Below the pieces are notes generated by a model. That model was not told the DNA's origin. It ran no database searches and saw only the letters and a list, made by a program, of their open reading frames with translations. DNA of 64,000 nt from Bufo bufo. Lineage: Eukaryota > Chordata > Amphibia > Anura > Bufonidae. Made by a program: the position numbers and the translations under genes. The stretch spans positions 374,827,963 to 374,891,962 of the forward strand of contig NC_053392.1 of the NCBI RefSeq assembly GCF_905171765.1, given 5' to 3'. Below, in pieces: positions 40,280 to 52,451 of this stretch; position 1 is the first letter of the stretch; each line of letters starts with the position of its first letter.

Positions 40280-42742
40280 CCCCTTAGGGACGCATGACGT
40301 ACTGGTACGGCATGTTTCCCGAGTCCTTAAGGACCCATGACGTACCGGAACGTCATGGGTTTAAACCGCGATTGCGGCGCAGGGGGGGTTAATCAGAACA
40401 AGATGCCCGCTGAAATCATTCAGCGGGCATCCTGTCACAACGCCGGGGGGGGTCATGTCACGTATCGGCGATCGTCGCAAACCGCAGGTCAATTCAGACC
40501 TGCGGTTTGCAGCGCTTTCTGCAGTTTCTGATCCCCGCGGTCCCTGACTCCGGGGATCAGAAACTTTAAAATGCCCAAAATTAAGATTTTTTCACCCCCC
40601 CCTGCACCCCTGAATGATTTTATGCCGGCGGGTGGTGCAGGGGGGATGAGTTGCAGGCGGTGCGGGCAGTGCGGCAGGCGGGATCGCGAACCCCCGCCCG
40701 CCTCCTCTTGAATATTCATTGGTCTCCAGTGGGTATACCAGAATGTCAGCACATTGCTGACACTCTGGTATAAACGGCTGACATCTGTGCTGTGATGTCA
40801 GCTGTTTAACCCTTTCCATACCGTGGTCTGTACGGACCGCTGTATGGAAAAGGTTAACAGTCAGGGAGCTCCCTCCCTCTCCCATCGGGGGGGTTGCTGT
40901 GCCTTTGCAGCCCCCAGACAGGATGGGGTCACAGAGAGGGAGCCCCCCTCCTTACCCTTCCCCGTCTGCTCAGTTGTGGCAGACGGGGAAGGTTCCCATG
41001 GCAACAGGACGCCTTCTCAGGCATCCTGCTGTCCATGGTGCTGAACAGATCTGTGCTAAAGGCATAGATCTGTTCAGACAAAGTGTAAGTAAAATACAGT
41101 ACAATACACTATATAGTGTACTGTACTGTAATATACAGACATCAGACCCACTGGATCTTCAAAAACCAAGTGGGTCTGGGTCAAATTTTTTTTTAAAAAA
41201 GTGAAAGAAGTAAAGATAAAAAAAAACATCACTGAATAAAAAAATAAAAAATTAAATACACTACACATATTAGGTATCACCGCGTCCGTAACGACCTGAT
41301 CTATAAAGCGGTCATGTTACTTTCTCCGCACGGTTAACGCCATAAAAATAAAAAAATTAAAACTATGAGAAAATTTAAATTTTGCCCACCTTACTTCACA
41401 AAAAAGGTAATAAAAGTGATCAAAAAAGTTGCATGTACGCCAAAATAGTACCAATCAAACCGTCATCTCATCCCGCAAAAATCATACCCTACCCAAGATA
41501 ATCGCCCAAAAACTGAAAAAACTATGGCTCTTAGACTATGGAAACACTAAAACATGATTTCTTTTGTTTCAAAAATGAAATCATTGTGTAAAACTTACAT
41601 AAATAATTTTTTTTTTATGCATATTAGGTATCGCCGCGTCCGTGACAACCTGCTCTATAAAAATACCACATGATCTAACCTGTCAGATGAATGTTGTAAA
41701 TAACAAAAAAAAAAAACGGTGCCAAAACAGCTATTGTTTGATACCTTGCCTCACAAAAAGTGTAATATAGAGCAACCAAAAATCATATGTACCCTAAACT
41801 AGTACCAACAAAACTGCCACCCTATCCCGTAGTTTCTAAAATGGGGTCACTTTTTTTGAGTTTCTACTCTAGGGGTGCATCAGGGGGGCTTAAATTGGGA
41901 CATGGTGTCAAAAAACCAGTCCAGCAAAATCTGCCTTCCAAAAACCGTATGGCATTCCTTTTCTTCTGCGCCCTGCCGTGTGCCGTACAGCAGTTTACGA
42001 CCACATATGGGGTGTTTTTTGTAAACTACAGAATCAGGGCCATAAATATTGAGGTTTTTTTGGCCGTTAACCCTTGCTTTGTAACTGGAAAAAAAATATT
42101 AAAATGGAAAATCTGCCAAAAAAGTGAAATTTTTAAATTGTATCTCTATTTTCCATTAATTCTTGTGGAACACCTAAAGGGTTAACAAAGTTTGTAAAAT
42201 CAGTTTTGAATACCTTGAGGGGTGTAGTTTCTAGAATGGGGTCATTTTTGGGTGGTTTCTATTATGTAAGCCTCACAAAATGACTTCAGACCTGAACTGG
42301 TCCTTAAAAAGTGGGTTTTAAAAAAAATCTGAAAAATTTCAAGATTTGCTTCTAAACTTCTAAGCCTTGTAACATCCCCAAAAAATAAAATATCATTCCC
42401 AAAATGATCCAAACATGAAGTAGACATATGGGGAATGTAAAGTAATAACTATTTTTGGAGGTATTACTATGTATTATAGAAGTAGAAAAATTGAAACTTT
42501 AAAATTTGATAATTTTTCAAAAATTTTGGTAAATTTTTTATTTTTTTTATAAATAAAAATACATTTTTTTGACTTTTTTTTTTACCAGTGTCATGAAGTA
42601 CAATATGTGATGAAAAAACAATCTCAGAATGGCCTGGATAAGTCAAAGTGTTTTAAAGTTCTCACCACATAAAGTGACACTGGTCAGATTTGCAAAAAAT
42701 GGCCTGGTCCTTAAGGTGAAAATGAGCTCGGTCCCTAAGGGG
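40280..42742. mobile_element. TTAA-target element, non-autonomous, about 2.5 kb
   Basis: TTAA at 40276-40279 and 42743-42746. The ends ccccttagggac and gtccctaagggg are inverted copies. It holds hairpins (tgcccgctgaa/ttcagcgggca; accgcaggtc/gacctgcggt) and repeated 'taggtatc(a/g)ccgcgtccgt' units at 41270 and 41625. ORFs of 60-130 codons resemble no transposase. It inserted into an older element end (ttaacctcttaaggacac at 40236) inside the LINE. Confidence 0.75.
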
Positions 42743-43813
42743 TTAAGGGCATGACAGGGAGTGTTCCACAGGATTGGCTCTTAGCAAATGTGGTGCCAAT
42801 ATTCAAAAAGGGGTCAAAAACAGAGCCCGGAAACTATAGGCCGGTAAGTCTAACATCTGTCATTGGTAAAATGTTTGAACTTTTTCTAAGAGATGCTATT
42901 CTGGAGTATCCCAATAAAAATATTGTATATTATTGTGTATAACGCCATGTCAGCACGTGTTTATGAGGGAACGGTCCTGTCAAAACTAATTTAATCAGTT
43001 AATATGAGGAGGTAAGTATTAGACTTGATGGGGGTGAGTCAATGGATGTCATATATCTTGACATCTCCAAAGCATTTGATATTGTGCCACATAAAAGGTT
43101 AGTATATAAAATGAGAATGCTTGGACTGGGGGAAAATGTCTGTATGTGGGTAAGTAACTGGCTCAGTGATAGAAAACAGAGGGTGGTTATTAATGGTGCA
43201 CACTCAGATTGGGTCACTGTCACTAGTGGGGTACCTCAGGGGCCAGCATTGGGCCCTATTCTCTTAAATATTTTTATTTATGATCTTAAAAAAAGTCTTG
43301 CACTATAAAATATACATTTTTGCAGATAACACTAAACTGTGTAAAGTAATTAACACTGAAGAGGACAGTATACTACTACAGAGGGATCTGGATAGATTGG
43401 AGGCTTGGGCAGAGAAGTGGCAGATGAGGGTTAACACTGACAAATGTAAGGTTATGCACATGAGAAAGAAAGATACATGTCACCAGTACATGACAGATGG
43501 TAAAACACTGGGTAACATTGACATAGAAAAGGACTTAGGAATTTAAGTGGACAGAAATCTAGTACCAGACAGCTGCTGCCAATGACAATAAGATTATGGG
43601 TTGCATCAAAAGGGGCATAGATGCCCGTGATGAGAACATAGTCCTGCCACTTTACACATCACTAGTCAGACCACACAAAGTACTGTGTACAGTTCTGGAC
43701 TACTGTGAACAAGACAGATATAGCAGAGCTGGAGAGGATTCAGAGGAGAGTAACTAAAGTAATAACTGGAATGAGTGGACTACAATACCCAGAAAGATTA
43801 TCAAAAAAAGGGT

Positions 43814-44263
43814 AAGGCTACTTTCACACTAGCGTTTTTGCTGGATCCGGCAAGGTTCAGCAAAAAGGCTTCCGTTACTGATAATACAACCATCTGCATC
43901 CGTTATGAACGGATCCGGTTGTATTATCTTTAAGATACCAAAGACGGATCCGTCATGAACTCCATTGAAAGTCAATGGGGGACGGATCCGTTTTCTCTTG
44001 TGTCAGAAAAAATGGATCCATCCCCATTGACTTGCATTGTGGGTCATGACAGATCCGTCTTGCTCCGCATCCCAGAGCGGAAAGCAAATTCTCTTTGGTA
44101 TGAGAACGGAACGGAATGCATTTTGGAGCACTCCGTTCTATTCAGTTACGTTTTGTCCCCATTGACAATGAATGGGGACAAAACAGAAGCGTTTTTTCCC
44201 GTATTGAGACCCTATGACAGATCTCAATACCGGAAAATATTAACCCTAGTGTGAAAGTAGCGT
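43814..44263. repeat. MITE inside the LINE
   Basis: The ends ggctactttcacactagcg and ctagtgtgaaagtagcg pair. The interior carries 'gacggatccgtcatgaa' and mirrored 'tccccattgac' phrases. The LINE reading resumes directly afterwards (cagtttagaaaaaagacg), giving the empty site. Confidence 0.82.
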
Positions 44264-44749
44264 TATTCAGTTTAGAAAAAAGACGACAGAGGGGAGATCT
44301 AATTACTATGTATAAATATATCAGGGATAAATACACATATCTCTCCCATCATCTATTTATCCCCAGGACATAGAAGAGGATTCTTTATGGTAAGAGCAGT
44401 GATACTATGGAACTCAAGAGGGGCCTGGATGTATTTCTGGAGTGTATTAAATTTACAGGTTATAGTTATAGTTATTAGATTTCTGTAGAAGAGTCATTGA
44501 TCCAGGGACTTAGTCTGATTGCTTGATTGGAGTTGAGAAAGATTTTTTTCCCCCTAAAATGAAGAAAATCCTCACAGTTTTTTTTTGCCTTCCTCAAATT
44601 GCAGGATGACAGGCTGAACTGGATGGACAGATACTTTTTTTCAGACTTACAAACTATGTAACTATGAGTAGCATGGGTAGGAGAGGTTGAGCCATTGGTG
44701 GTACCTCCGTGAAAAATGACTCATTTAACCTCTATTTATGTGCTCACCT

Positions 44750-45010
44750 TATGAGGGCTTCTTTTTTGTGGGAAAAGTTGCAATTTCTCATGTTCACCGT
44801 ATAAGGGCTTCTTTTTTGTGGGAAAAGTTGTAATTTCTAATGAGACCATTTAATTTTGCATACAATATACTGTAAAGCTAGAAACTAAATTCCAATTGGG
44901 GTGGAGTTGGAAAAAATAAATAAAAATTCAGCCACAGTTTTATGGGTTTTGTTTTACAGTGTTCCCTATGCGGTAAAATTGACCTGTTCCGTTCATTCTC
45001 TGGGTCACTT
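44750..45010. repeat. Dispersed repeat related to 23740-23990
   Basis: Contains 'atacaatatactgtaaagct', 'gggtggagttggaaaaaa'-like text and 'gttccctatgcggtaaa' in the same order as the other copy. 'gggcttcttttttgtggg' is duplicated in tandem at 44755 and 44803. Noncoding. Confidence 0.55.
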
Positions 45011-46254
45011 ACTTTTTTAAATGGGTTGTCCCACGAAAAATATTCTACAGTTTTCAAACCAGCACCTGGACTTGAATACTTTTGTAATTGCAAGTCATTA
45101 AAAATTTTGTATAGCCACTGAGCTATTCAATAAAATATATCTGTATAGCGCCACTTCATTTCTTATTTTTTTGACCAGCTCACTGAGATGGCCGCACATG
45201 CTCAGTATCATCCTTCAACTGCCTTCTGAGCTGTGATAGGGAGAGCTGAGACACGCCCCTCAGAGCTGCACCAGAAAAGACACTCCCCCTGAGCTGTCCG
45301 TTTGATCTAAATCTAATAGGCCAATGAATGAGGAAATCTCTGGATCTAGCTTTGTTAGAAAGGTATTGTCATGCCTTCTTAAGAACTACAACTGTAATAG
45401 CATGGGTTTCTTCATACAGACCCACACTATTGCATAAAATGAACAGCTCCCCTGATTGCCATGCAGTAGAGTCGTTCTGGCCTCGGGAACTTAGCGTTTC
45501 CGGGGAAATCCGCCGCAGATACTATGGACACAATTGACCACAGCATCTGTGCTGCTAATTATCCGCAATTGGTGTTATTACTGACATTAACCCCATGTGT
45601 CTCATGAGAGCCATCTTTAAAGACCCAATATTCATTGTACATGTACTGCAGAGGTCGTACAGGGGTTAATAACACGTACTAGAAAACTTGTGCACATTAT
45701 GTCTCTTGCTGTCATAAATTTCACTTTCTGGCACATGGAGTTCTTGAGGATGCCCCAAAATTTTCAAGAGGCCTGTGCCTCTTAATAATTCTAGCATGTC
45801 GTATGACAATAAACACTGTCGCCAGTCTAAATACACGATTTGTCCCTATGTGTGCAAATAGTGTAGCCTTAGAGAGATCTGGGTAAACAGGTTTTCTGGA
45901 GACACACATTGATAGTCTCTCCTTGAATAGGCCATCAATGTGTGCACAGTGGAGGTCCAACTTCTGGGACCCCCACCAATTAGCCACATAAATGGAAAGT
46001 ACTGTATATACTTTTGTCAGGTAATGAACAAAATGAATGTATGTACACTCCATGAAAGATTTATTTGAAAGAATGTTCTCTTAGTTGACTGCTGGGAGGG
46101 TAAACTAACATCTTATGGTGGTACCATGACACCAAGTCACCTTGCATTAAAGTGCAACCATTTTTTATATATTTGATACACTTCTTATACTGTATTTTAT
46201 GAACTAGCAATTCCTCTAGATATGAGTTTCTATTTTCAGAAAGCTTATTCCTTC

Positions 46255-46453
46255 ATCTGTATTGTCTTATTCACACGTCAGTGTTTTGGTCAGTTTCTAT
46301 CAGTGATTTTGAGCCAAAACCAGGTGTGTCTCTAAACACGGAACAGATGCAGATCTTCCCCTTATACCTGATCTGTGTGCAGGCTTCACGGCTGGTTTTG
46401 GCTCACAATCACTGATGGAAATCACTTACCAAAACCCTGACGTGAATAAGGCA
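46255..46453. repeat. Small palindromic MITE next to a vanin exon
   Basis: 'cttattcacacgtcagtg' pairs with 'ctgacgtgaataaggc', and 'gagccaaaacca' pairs with 'tggttttggctc'. It ends about 60 bp from the exon border at 46516. Confidence 0.75.
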
Positions 46454-46515
46454 TAAGTCTGAACTGTCTACTAGAAGCTACTGACAAGAAAGTGTAAATG
46501 AAGATGAAAAATTAC

Positions 46516-46886
46516 CTCAATATAAAAGACTTGACGTGGCCCATGGTAGCCATCATAAGCACCAAGTACATATACTTCATCATTTCTCTTCTCCAGCATG
46601 CTATAGTTCAGGTAACAACAGAGATTATGGTGGCAAACTGCAGCATATCCTTGAAGATCTGTCAGCTCAGTCATGGTATAGTTATCAAGAAGCAGTTCTC
46701 CAGTGAACACTTTGCTGCTTGGTAAAGGTTTCGTAATCTGAGATGCATACTCATGCCATTGGATTGGGGACCATTCCGTGCTGTTTCTCGTGCAGGATTT
46801 CAGTTCTGATATAACCAAATGACCCTCATCGACGGTATTGTTGTAGTAATATGGTCCAAGCTTATCTGATGAAAATATTCCACTTC
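46516..46886 (-). CDS. VNN1-like: Vanin/pantetheinase-like gene, third-last coding exon
   Basis: 371-nt exon on the minus strand: acceptor ttcttcaAG ends at 46887, donor GTAATT starts at 46515. The reading starts in phase 1 (first two bases complete a Gly codon) and ends in phase 0, fitting the exon at 38461. It begins G-S-G-I-F-S-S-D and includes the vanin-like strings Y-A-S-Q-I, V-C-H-H-N-L-C-C-Y-L-N-Y and E-V-Y-V-L-G-A-Y-D-G-Y-H. Cysteines in the C-H-H-N-L-C-C block match vanin disulfide positions. The catalytic Glu-Lys-Cys triad lies in earlier exons that are not in this window. Family certain, paralogue not resolved. Confidence 0.88.
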
Positions 46887-47289
46887 CTTGAAGAAATGAA
46901 TAATCACTAATTTAGCTACACATAACAAGTATATGCTAACATACATTACAGTGGGATTAGCTTCAAATTCCTAGACTATAGAACAGAACCTACTCCTTGG
47001 TATGGTAATATGTATAAATAGTGTGATCACAGAAGAACTGCTACATGGCGATTTCATAGTGACAAAATCAGTAGGATTTAAACATTATTCAATCATTATC
47101 TGACCTGAATATCAAGTTTGTCATGTTCAGATGGGCTGCAGGAAAAAAGTATACATTACAAAATGAATACAAGTAAGAGATTCACAAGAAAACTCTCTGA
47201 ACCTCAGCAATCACAGAGTAACTATTTAGCAGGATGAAGATTGAGAATCCCTAGGCAGAGTTAAGGGAGATGGGTCAAATGAAAGATTC
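46887..47289 (-). other. Start of a long upstream intron of the vanin-like gene
   Basis: No further vanin exon (nitrilase domain) is visible between 46887 and 64000, so either this intron exceeds 17 kb and is filled by transposons, or the gene is truncated. No other feature here. Confidence 0.55.
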
Positions 47290-47979
47290 ATCTGAAATTG
47301 TATTCATGGGGACCAGATCTTAGGATATGTATCTCTCGTCCTACTAGCCAGACTGGTAAGCTCCTCAAATTGGCATATTTGGTTTACCTTTGAAACCCAT
47401 TCTTGAAAAGAAGGAGGGGTTTGGCTAAGCCAATGAGGGGGAATTAGTGCCTTGGCTGCCGCCAATAGGTGCATGATTAGATTATTGTTAGATGGTTTAT
47501 AAGCAGAGCTAGGTCTGGCGAGTACAACATGTTCAATAGGAAGGGTAAAAAAGGGAGAACAGACCTTTCGGATAGTTTGCTCAATACGTTGTCAGCATGA
47601 CGTTATCAGTAGGCAAGACCACCAGATATGAGAGAGAGAACAGATGTGAACCCCACACCTCCAACAGTCTTTCGAACTAGAAAGGTTGAGTGTTAAGAGG
47701 AATCTTGGGGTTTTGTGCCACCTTGTAAGGAGCTTATAAAGATTCTGCAGCAGTTAGGGACAGATACGGGTCGAACATTGACTTATAGGATAGCTGCCTT
47801 ACATGTACTGGCATTAGAGGCAGAGCTTGTTATGAGCTAATTTGCATCCCTTACTTCCCAGAATTCCAGAGGAGAAGGTATGGCTTATAAGTCTTCTCAC
47901 GCTAATTAGGGTTCTCTTTCCCCAAGGAGAGATAATTTCCCCTAAATCCCGACTTGGGCCTCTCACCCAGTTAAGCCAG

Positions 47980-48040
47980 TACTCTTCTCTACACTGATGA
48001 GGGGTTATCACCCTGAAACTGCTGTCTACAGATGACGTGC
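47980..48040 (+). ncRNA. Hammerhead-ribozyme-like motif
   Basis: CTGATGAG (47994-48001), a stem II of GGGT/ACCC around loop TATC closed by a G-T pair, GAAAC (48015-48019), loop TGCT, then GTC (48024-48026): the conserved boxes, a two-base-pair stem III and the cleavage triplet in correct order. Stem I around it (ctcttctctaca / tacagatgac) is only partly complementary, so activity is doubtful. Confidence 0.45.
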
Positions 48041-48145
48041 TGGCTTATTTAATAACAGAGTCATGTCTCAAGGCCTATCTAATGGGTCGAACATTGACTT
48101 ATAGGATAGTTGCCATGTGGTGGCATTAGAGGCAGAGCCTGTTAA

Positions 48146-48518
48146 AGGGGTTATCTAATACTATAGAAATGTCCCCCATATGCCAGGCCCCTCACATTGG
48201 ATATAATTACCCAGCTCCCTGCATTGCTCCTGTTCCCTGGACCGCCGCTGCAGCTTCTCCCCGTGCACAGATAAAAACATCCGGTTTCGGGGGGAGCAGC
48301 CAATGGCAGGTGGTGACGGGGACGAGCCTCCCTAGCATTGCGGGTGACGCTAGGAAGGCTTGTCCGTGTCTGCCATTGGCTGCTCCCTCCGACACCAGAT
48401 GTTTTTATCCGCGCACAGGAAGAAGCAGCAGCGGTGGTGTGGGGCCCAGGAGCAGAGCAGGGAGCGGGGTAAGTATATTCACTGTGAGGGGGACATTTTA
48501 TAGTATTGGATAACAACT
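48146..48518. repeat. TTAA MITE
   Basis: TTAA at 48142-48145 and 48519-48522. The ends ggggttatctaatactat and atagtattggataacaac pair; inner halves mirror (gcagccaatggca/tgccattggctgc; acatccggtttcg-like/caccagatgt). Noncoding; ORFs on both strands are mirror translations. Confidence 0.82.
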
Positions 48519-48701
48519 TTAAGAGCTCATTTGCATCCCTTTCTCTCCCGAGACGAAATATAGGTAGGTCTAGAGGCAGAAGAAGAGGGAGCTGAAGACA
48601 ATTGAAAAATAGTTTATAAGGCAGTTTCAAAGGTGGTGAGCTGCCTTTCAAAAGCAAAAGCCTAGAGAAACTGTCATGCTAATTTCTGAAAATGTGTAAA
48701 G

Positions 48702-49075
48702 TAGGGATGGGCGAATGTTTCATCGGAAGTTGATTCGCATAAAACTTTGTTTCAATACTGTACGGTGCGAGTGCTCCGTACAGTATTATAATGTATTGGC
48801 TCCTATGAGCCGAAGTTATTACTTCGCAAAGTATCGCGAGACTTTGGGTAATAAGTTCATAAATTTATTTCTACTGTAAAAAAACATTTCCCAAACTCGG
48901 GTTCGGAACCAAACCCGTGTTCGGAAAATGGCTTTTTACAGTAGAAATAACTTCGGCTCATAGGAGCCAATTCATTCTAATACTGTACGGAGTGCTCGCT
49001 CCGTGCAGTATTGAAACAAAGTTTTATGCGAATCGACTTTGGATGTTTCATCCGAAGTCGATTCGCTCATCCCTA
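48702..49075. mobile_element. Palindromic hAT MITE
   Basis: An exact 8-bp duplication GTGTAAAG (48694-48701 and 49076-49083) flanks ends tagggatgggcgaat and attcgctcatcccta. Arms mirror over almost the whole 374 bp about 48885. No transposase. Confidence 0.88.
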
Positions 49076-51040
49076 GTGTAAAGTAAAGGGACGTTAATTG
49101 GGAAGGTTTCTTTAGGTCCCTGAGGGCATCGTGTGATGGAACCGTACCTGCACAAAATATCGAAACCGAAATGAGCTTCACCCAAAAATCTGAATAAGGG
49201 GATTCAGCAAGTTAGAAGTAAGTAAAGGTGAAGGAGCTAGTGTATCTTTAAATGAAAACCAGACCGCATATGTGCCCCTAAGGAAGGGATCACAATCTGG
49301 ACGTCTGAGAGTCAGGCAACCAAAGAGCCCTGAAAAAAAAGGGGCCCAAAGAGTGCCAAGCCAAAACTTCCAGATCCAATTGTTTACTAGGATTTAGAAG
49401 CTCCAGCCATCTATTAAGATGTATCACTTTATAATATGTGGCAATGTCTGGTACAGCCATTACTCCATTCTCATGACGTTTAATTAGTAGAGAATAGGAT
49501 AGTTGAGGTTTACGTCCTTTCCAAAGGAACTTAGAAAACATAGAACAAATAGAGCCAAAAAAGTAAGCAGGTAGGTATATAGGTATCATCAACAGAGTAT
49601 AGGCACAATATAGGTCTTTAATAAGTTCCTGTGACCCATCCATGAGATGAACGGTAAATCATAGTCTTGTAAGAGATGCTTAAGTTCAGTAAGCAGCAGT
49701 ATATAATTAAGTCTCTATAAATCTGAAAGGTGACTAGGGACTTGGATGACGATGTATTTGAGGGATGTGGTAACAAATGGGTATAAATAGTGTTGTTTTT
49801 TTTTTGCCGTGGAAACGTCTCAGGCAGGGGTTGTGACATTAAGTATTTCAGATTTGGTTACGTTTATTTTAAAATTGGATAAGAGGCAAAAATCTTCTAG
49901 TGTTTTTGTAAGCAGTGCGAGGTCAGATACAAGATTAGAGATGAGAAATAATAAATCATACACAAACGCAACACATTTGAGCTGCAAAGGACCCACCTTG
50001 AAACGTACAATAAAGGGATCCTGACATATACTTTGAAGGAGGGTTTCCACTACTAGAATAAAAAGGGAAGGGAAGGGACAACCCTGTCTCGTCCCATTTG
50101 TTATATCGAAGGGGGGGAGGGGCAAGGTATCATTTATCTTGACGCAGGCATGTGGTTGTGCACAAAGTGTAAATATAGCTCAGACTATTTCAGGGGGAAA
50201 TAAAATATAGATAAAGTGGCTTTCATAAAGGACCAATTGACACAGTTGAATGCTTTTTCAGCATCTATACCTAACAGCGCAAGAGGTAAGTTGCACTGAT
50301 GCGCAAGATGGATGGTGTGAAGAAGCTTATAGGAGTTATCTCAGCCTTCCCATCCCTTCACAAACCCTGGTTGTTCTTTGACAATCAGGCAGAGGAGTAA
50401 GGAGCTAATACAGACAGCGGGCAATTTGGCCCAATTCTTTATGTCAAGGTTGAGAAGAGAGATGGGACGGTAACTCCCATCTCTCTTCTCAACCTTGTTA
50501 CCTGGTTTATGAATTAACATGATATGTGCCTCTTGAGATTGCTTATAAAGGGAGCCCCCTGGAGTAAATGATTGCAAAGAGTGATGAGGAGAAGCAGCAG
50601 AACAGCCTCTAATTTCCAATAATATAGGAGGGGGAGTTAATCAGTACCAGGACTTTTACCTGGGGGAAACTGCGGACAATGAAATGTAATTCATCCAGCA
50701 GGATAGGGGCCATGAGATTGGTGGCGTCCGTTGCAGAGATAGACAGGAGGTTGAGAGAATCCAGGAAAGACTTAATGGGAGCTGGGGGTGTAGGATCTGA
50801 GGGATCCTGGAGATTATAGAGATCTGAATAGTATGAGTGGAAAGCCCTCACAATATCTGCTGTCTGTGTATATAACACTCCCTGGTTCCCTTTGATGGAT
50901 TAAATATAAGTCCTTTCCCCTGTTTTCTTGATTAAAGAGGACATACTGTATGCACCATGTGCATATAATTTATATTTAAAGTATAAATGTTGCTTGTTGG
51001 CATGTTGAAGGTCAAGTATTCGCTTAAGCTGGAGTCTTAA

Positions 51041-51615
51041 GGCCTCTTTCACACGGGCGTTGCGGGAAAAGGTCCGGGTGCGTTGCGGGAACACCCGCGA
51101 TTTTTCCGCGCGAGTGCAAAACATTGTAATGCGTTTTGCACTCGCGTGAGAAAAATCGCGCATGTTTGGTACCCAAACCCGAACTTCTTCACAGAAGTTC
51201 GGGCTTGGGATCGGTGTTCTGTAGATTGTATTATTTTCCCTTATAACACGGTACTACTATGCATTCTGTATTCAGAATGCTATTATTTTCCCTTATAACC
51301 ATGTTATAAGGGAAAATAATACAGTGAATAGACTCACCTAGCAACCATGCGTGAAAATCGCACCGCATCCGCACTTGCTTGCGGATGCTTGCGATTTTCA
51401 CGCAACCCCATTCACTTGTATGGGGCCTGCGTTGCGTGAAAAACGCAGAATATAGAGCATGCTGCGATTTTCACGCAACGCACAAGTGATGCGTGAAAAT
51501 CACCGCTCATCTGAACAGCCCCATAGAAATTAATGGGTCGGTATTCAGTGCGGGTGCAATGCGTTCACCTCACGCATCGCATCCGCGCGGAATACTCGCC
51601 CGTGTGAAAGGGGCC
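51041..51615. mobile_element. PIF/Harbinger-like MITE in L1
   Basis: The ends ggcctctttcacacgggcg and cgcccgtgtgaaaggggcc pair and are flanked by TAA (51038-51040, 51616-51618), matching the 3-bp TWA duplication of Harbinger elements. The interior is rich in 'cgtgaaaatcgca'-type inverted phrases. Noncoding. Confidence 0.75.
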
Positions 51616-52451
51616 TAAGGGAATAAGGTCTTTTTGTTGTTCCTCTGAAAAGGATGCTTTATTGAGTTTCTCAGTGGTTATTATTTGAGCTAAAAAGGAA
51701 GCTATCTTCTGCTGCCGTTCCCTCTTGACCCTCATCACCAATGCAACAAATATACCACGAATATAGGCCTTGTGAGTTTCCCAGATCTGTGGGGAGGATT
51801 TTTGTTCAAAGAATGATTAAATGTTCTGTCTGATATAGGACTGGTGAGCATCTGAGTTGAGTAAGGATTCATTTAATCACCAGTTCCACTCTCCACATTG
51901 AAGTTGGGAAAGATGACAAGGTGGCACAGAATGGAGCATGATCTGAAATGGTAATTAACCATATATGTGCTGAAGAGAAGAGAGAGAGAAGATGCTGAGA
52001 CAAAAATATAGTCTAGGCGGTGAAAGAAATTGTGAGAACCCAAAATAACATTACCTTCCGTAAAGAGCTGAAGAGTATCTAAGGCTAAGTAACCATGGGA
52101 TTTTCCCCGAACTGGGTGCATAAAAGTTGTCAAGGGTATAAATTTTTGAGGCAATCTCACCTTTCCCTAACAGGAGCCTCCCTTCTGCATCAGTATATTG
52201 TTGTTTCAGTACAAAAGGAATTGAATGGTGAATAGCTATTGAAACCCCCTTAGAGGCTGAGGTGACATGACTAATGTAAAACCAATGCGAGAGTAGAGAC
52301 TTCGGAAGTTTTGGGATTCAAGCACCCCTAAAATGGGTTTCCTGCAAGAAAAGAATATGCGTCTTTAATTTGCGCAACATGAGGAAGATGTGATTTCTCA
52401 TATTGGGCGAGTTGAAACCTTCCACATCAAAAGTGTTAATTGCACAGTCCA

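Larger units (their letters stand above)
39975..44668 (+). pseudogene. CR1/Rex1-type LINE, broken by insertions
   Basis: Pieces in order: 40010-40201 (F-F-N-Y-I-N-G-K-K ... N-I-F-F-S-T-V-F, upstream of RT), 42751-42942 (V-P-Q-D-W-L-L-A-N-V-V-P-I-F-K-K-G-S-K and N-Y-R-P-V-S-L), 43042-43308 (Y-L-D-I-S-K-A-F-D and [12 protein letters not shown]), and 43280-43546 (F-A-D-N-T-K-L then E-K-W-Q-M). Frames change between pieces. The usual FADD box reads FADN, removing a catalytic aspartate. The 3' end at 44640-44668 has the 'ttacaaactatgtaactatg' tail typical of the group. A TTAA element (40280-42742) and a MITE (43814-44263) split it. Confidence 0.82.
38462..46515 (-). other. Vanin-like gene intron (8054 bp)
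   Basis: Holds a broken plus-strand LINE, TTAA elements and MITEs listed separately. 38480-39480 and 45020-46250 show no recognised feature apart from a partial repeat at 45015-45320 that begins 'gggttgtcccacgaaaaa'. Confidence 0.7.
47766..48660 (+). repeat. Roughly 315-bp direct repeat carrying a hammerhead-like core
   Basis: 'gggtcgaacattgacttata' to 'catttgcatcccttt' occurs at 47768-47860 and again at 48083-48145 continuing at 48523-48545, a period of about 315 bp. The intervening monomer contains the hammerhead-like motif at 47980-48035. Direct repeats with such ribozymes are known from Penelope-like elements and retrozymes. A TTAA MITE interrupts the second copy. Confidence 0.6.
47290..52451 (-). 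pseudogene. L1-type LINE ORF2, decayed
   Basis: Pieces on the minus strand: start near 52451 (M-D-C-A-I-N-T-F-D-V-E-G-F-N, endonuclease start), 52160-51873 (endonuclease end with R-L-D-Y-I-F-V-S), 51040-50900, 50878-50609, 50619-50341 (Y-R-P-I-S-L-L-N-L-D), 50125-49820 (G-T-R-Q-G-C-P; the FADD box reads V-Y-D-L-L), 49643-49290 (thumb/connection), and 47700-47290 (W-W-S-C and C-terminal domain). Stops and frameshifts throughout. It is split by insertions at 51041-51615 and 47766-49075. A full L1 ORF2 copies and inserts by target-primed reverse transcription; this one is dead. Confidence 0.85.

Noticed and set aside
45721..46053. 110-codon minus-strand ORF in the vanin intron as a possible extra exon
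   Set aside because: No vanin similarity, and the flanking exons already join in phase across this intron.
48151..48657. 168-codon minus-strand ORF near 48.4 kb
   Set aside because: It spans a palindromic TTAA MITE and its flanks; the plus strand gives a similar product by symmetry.
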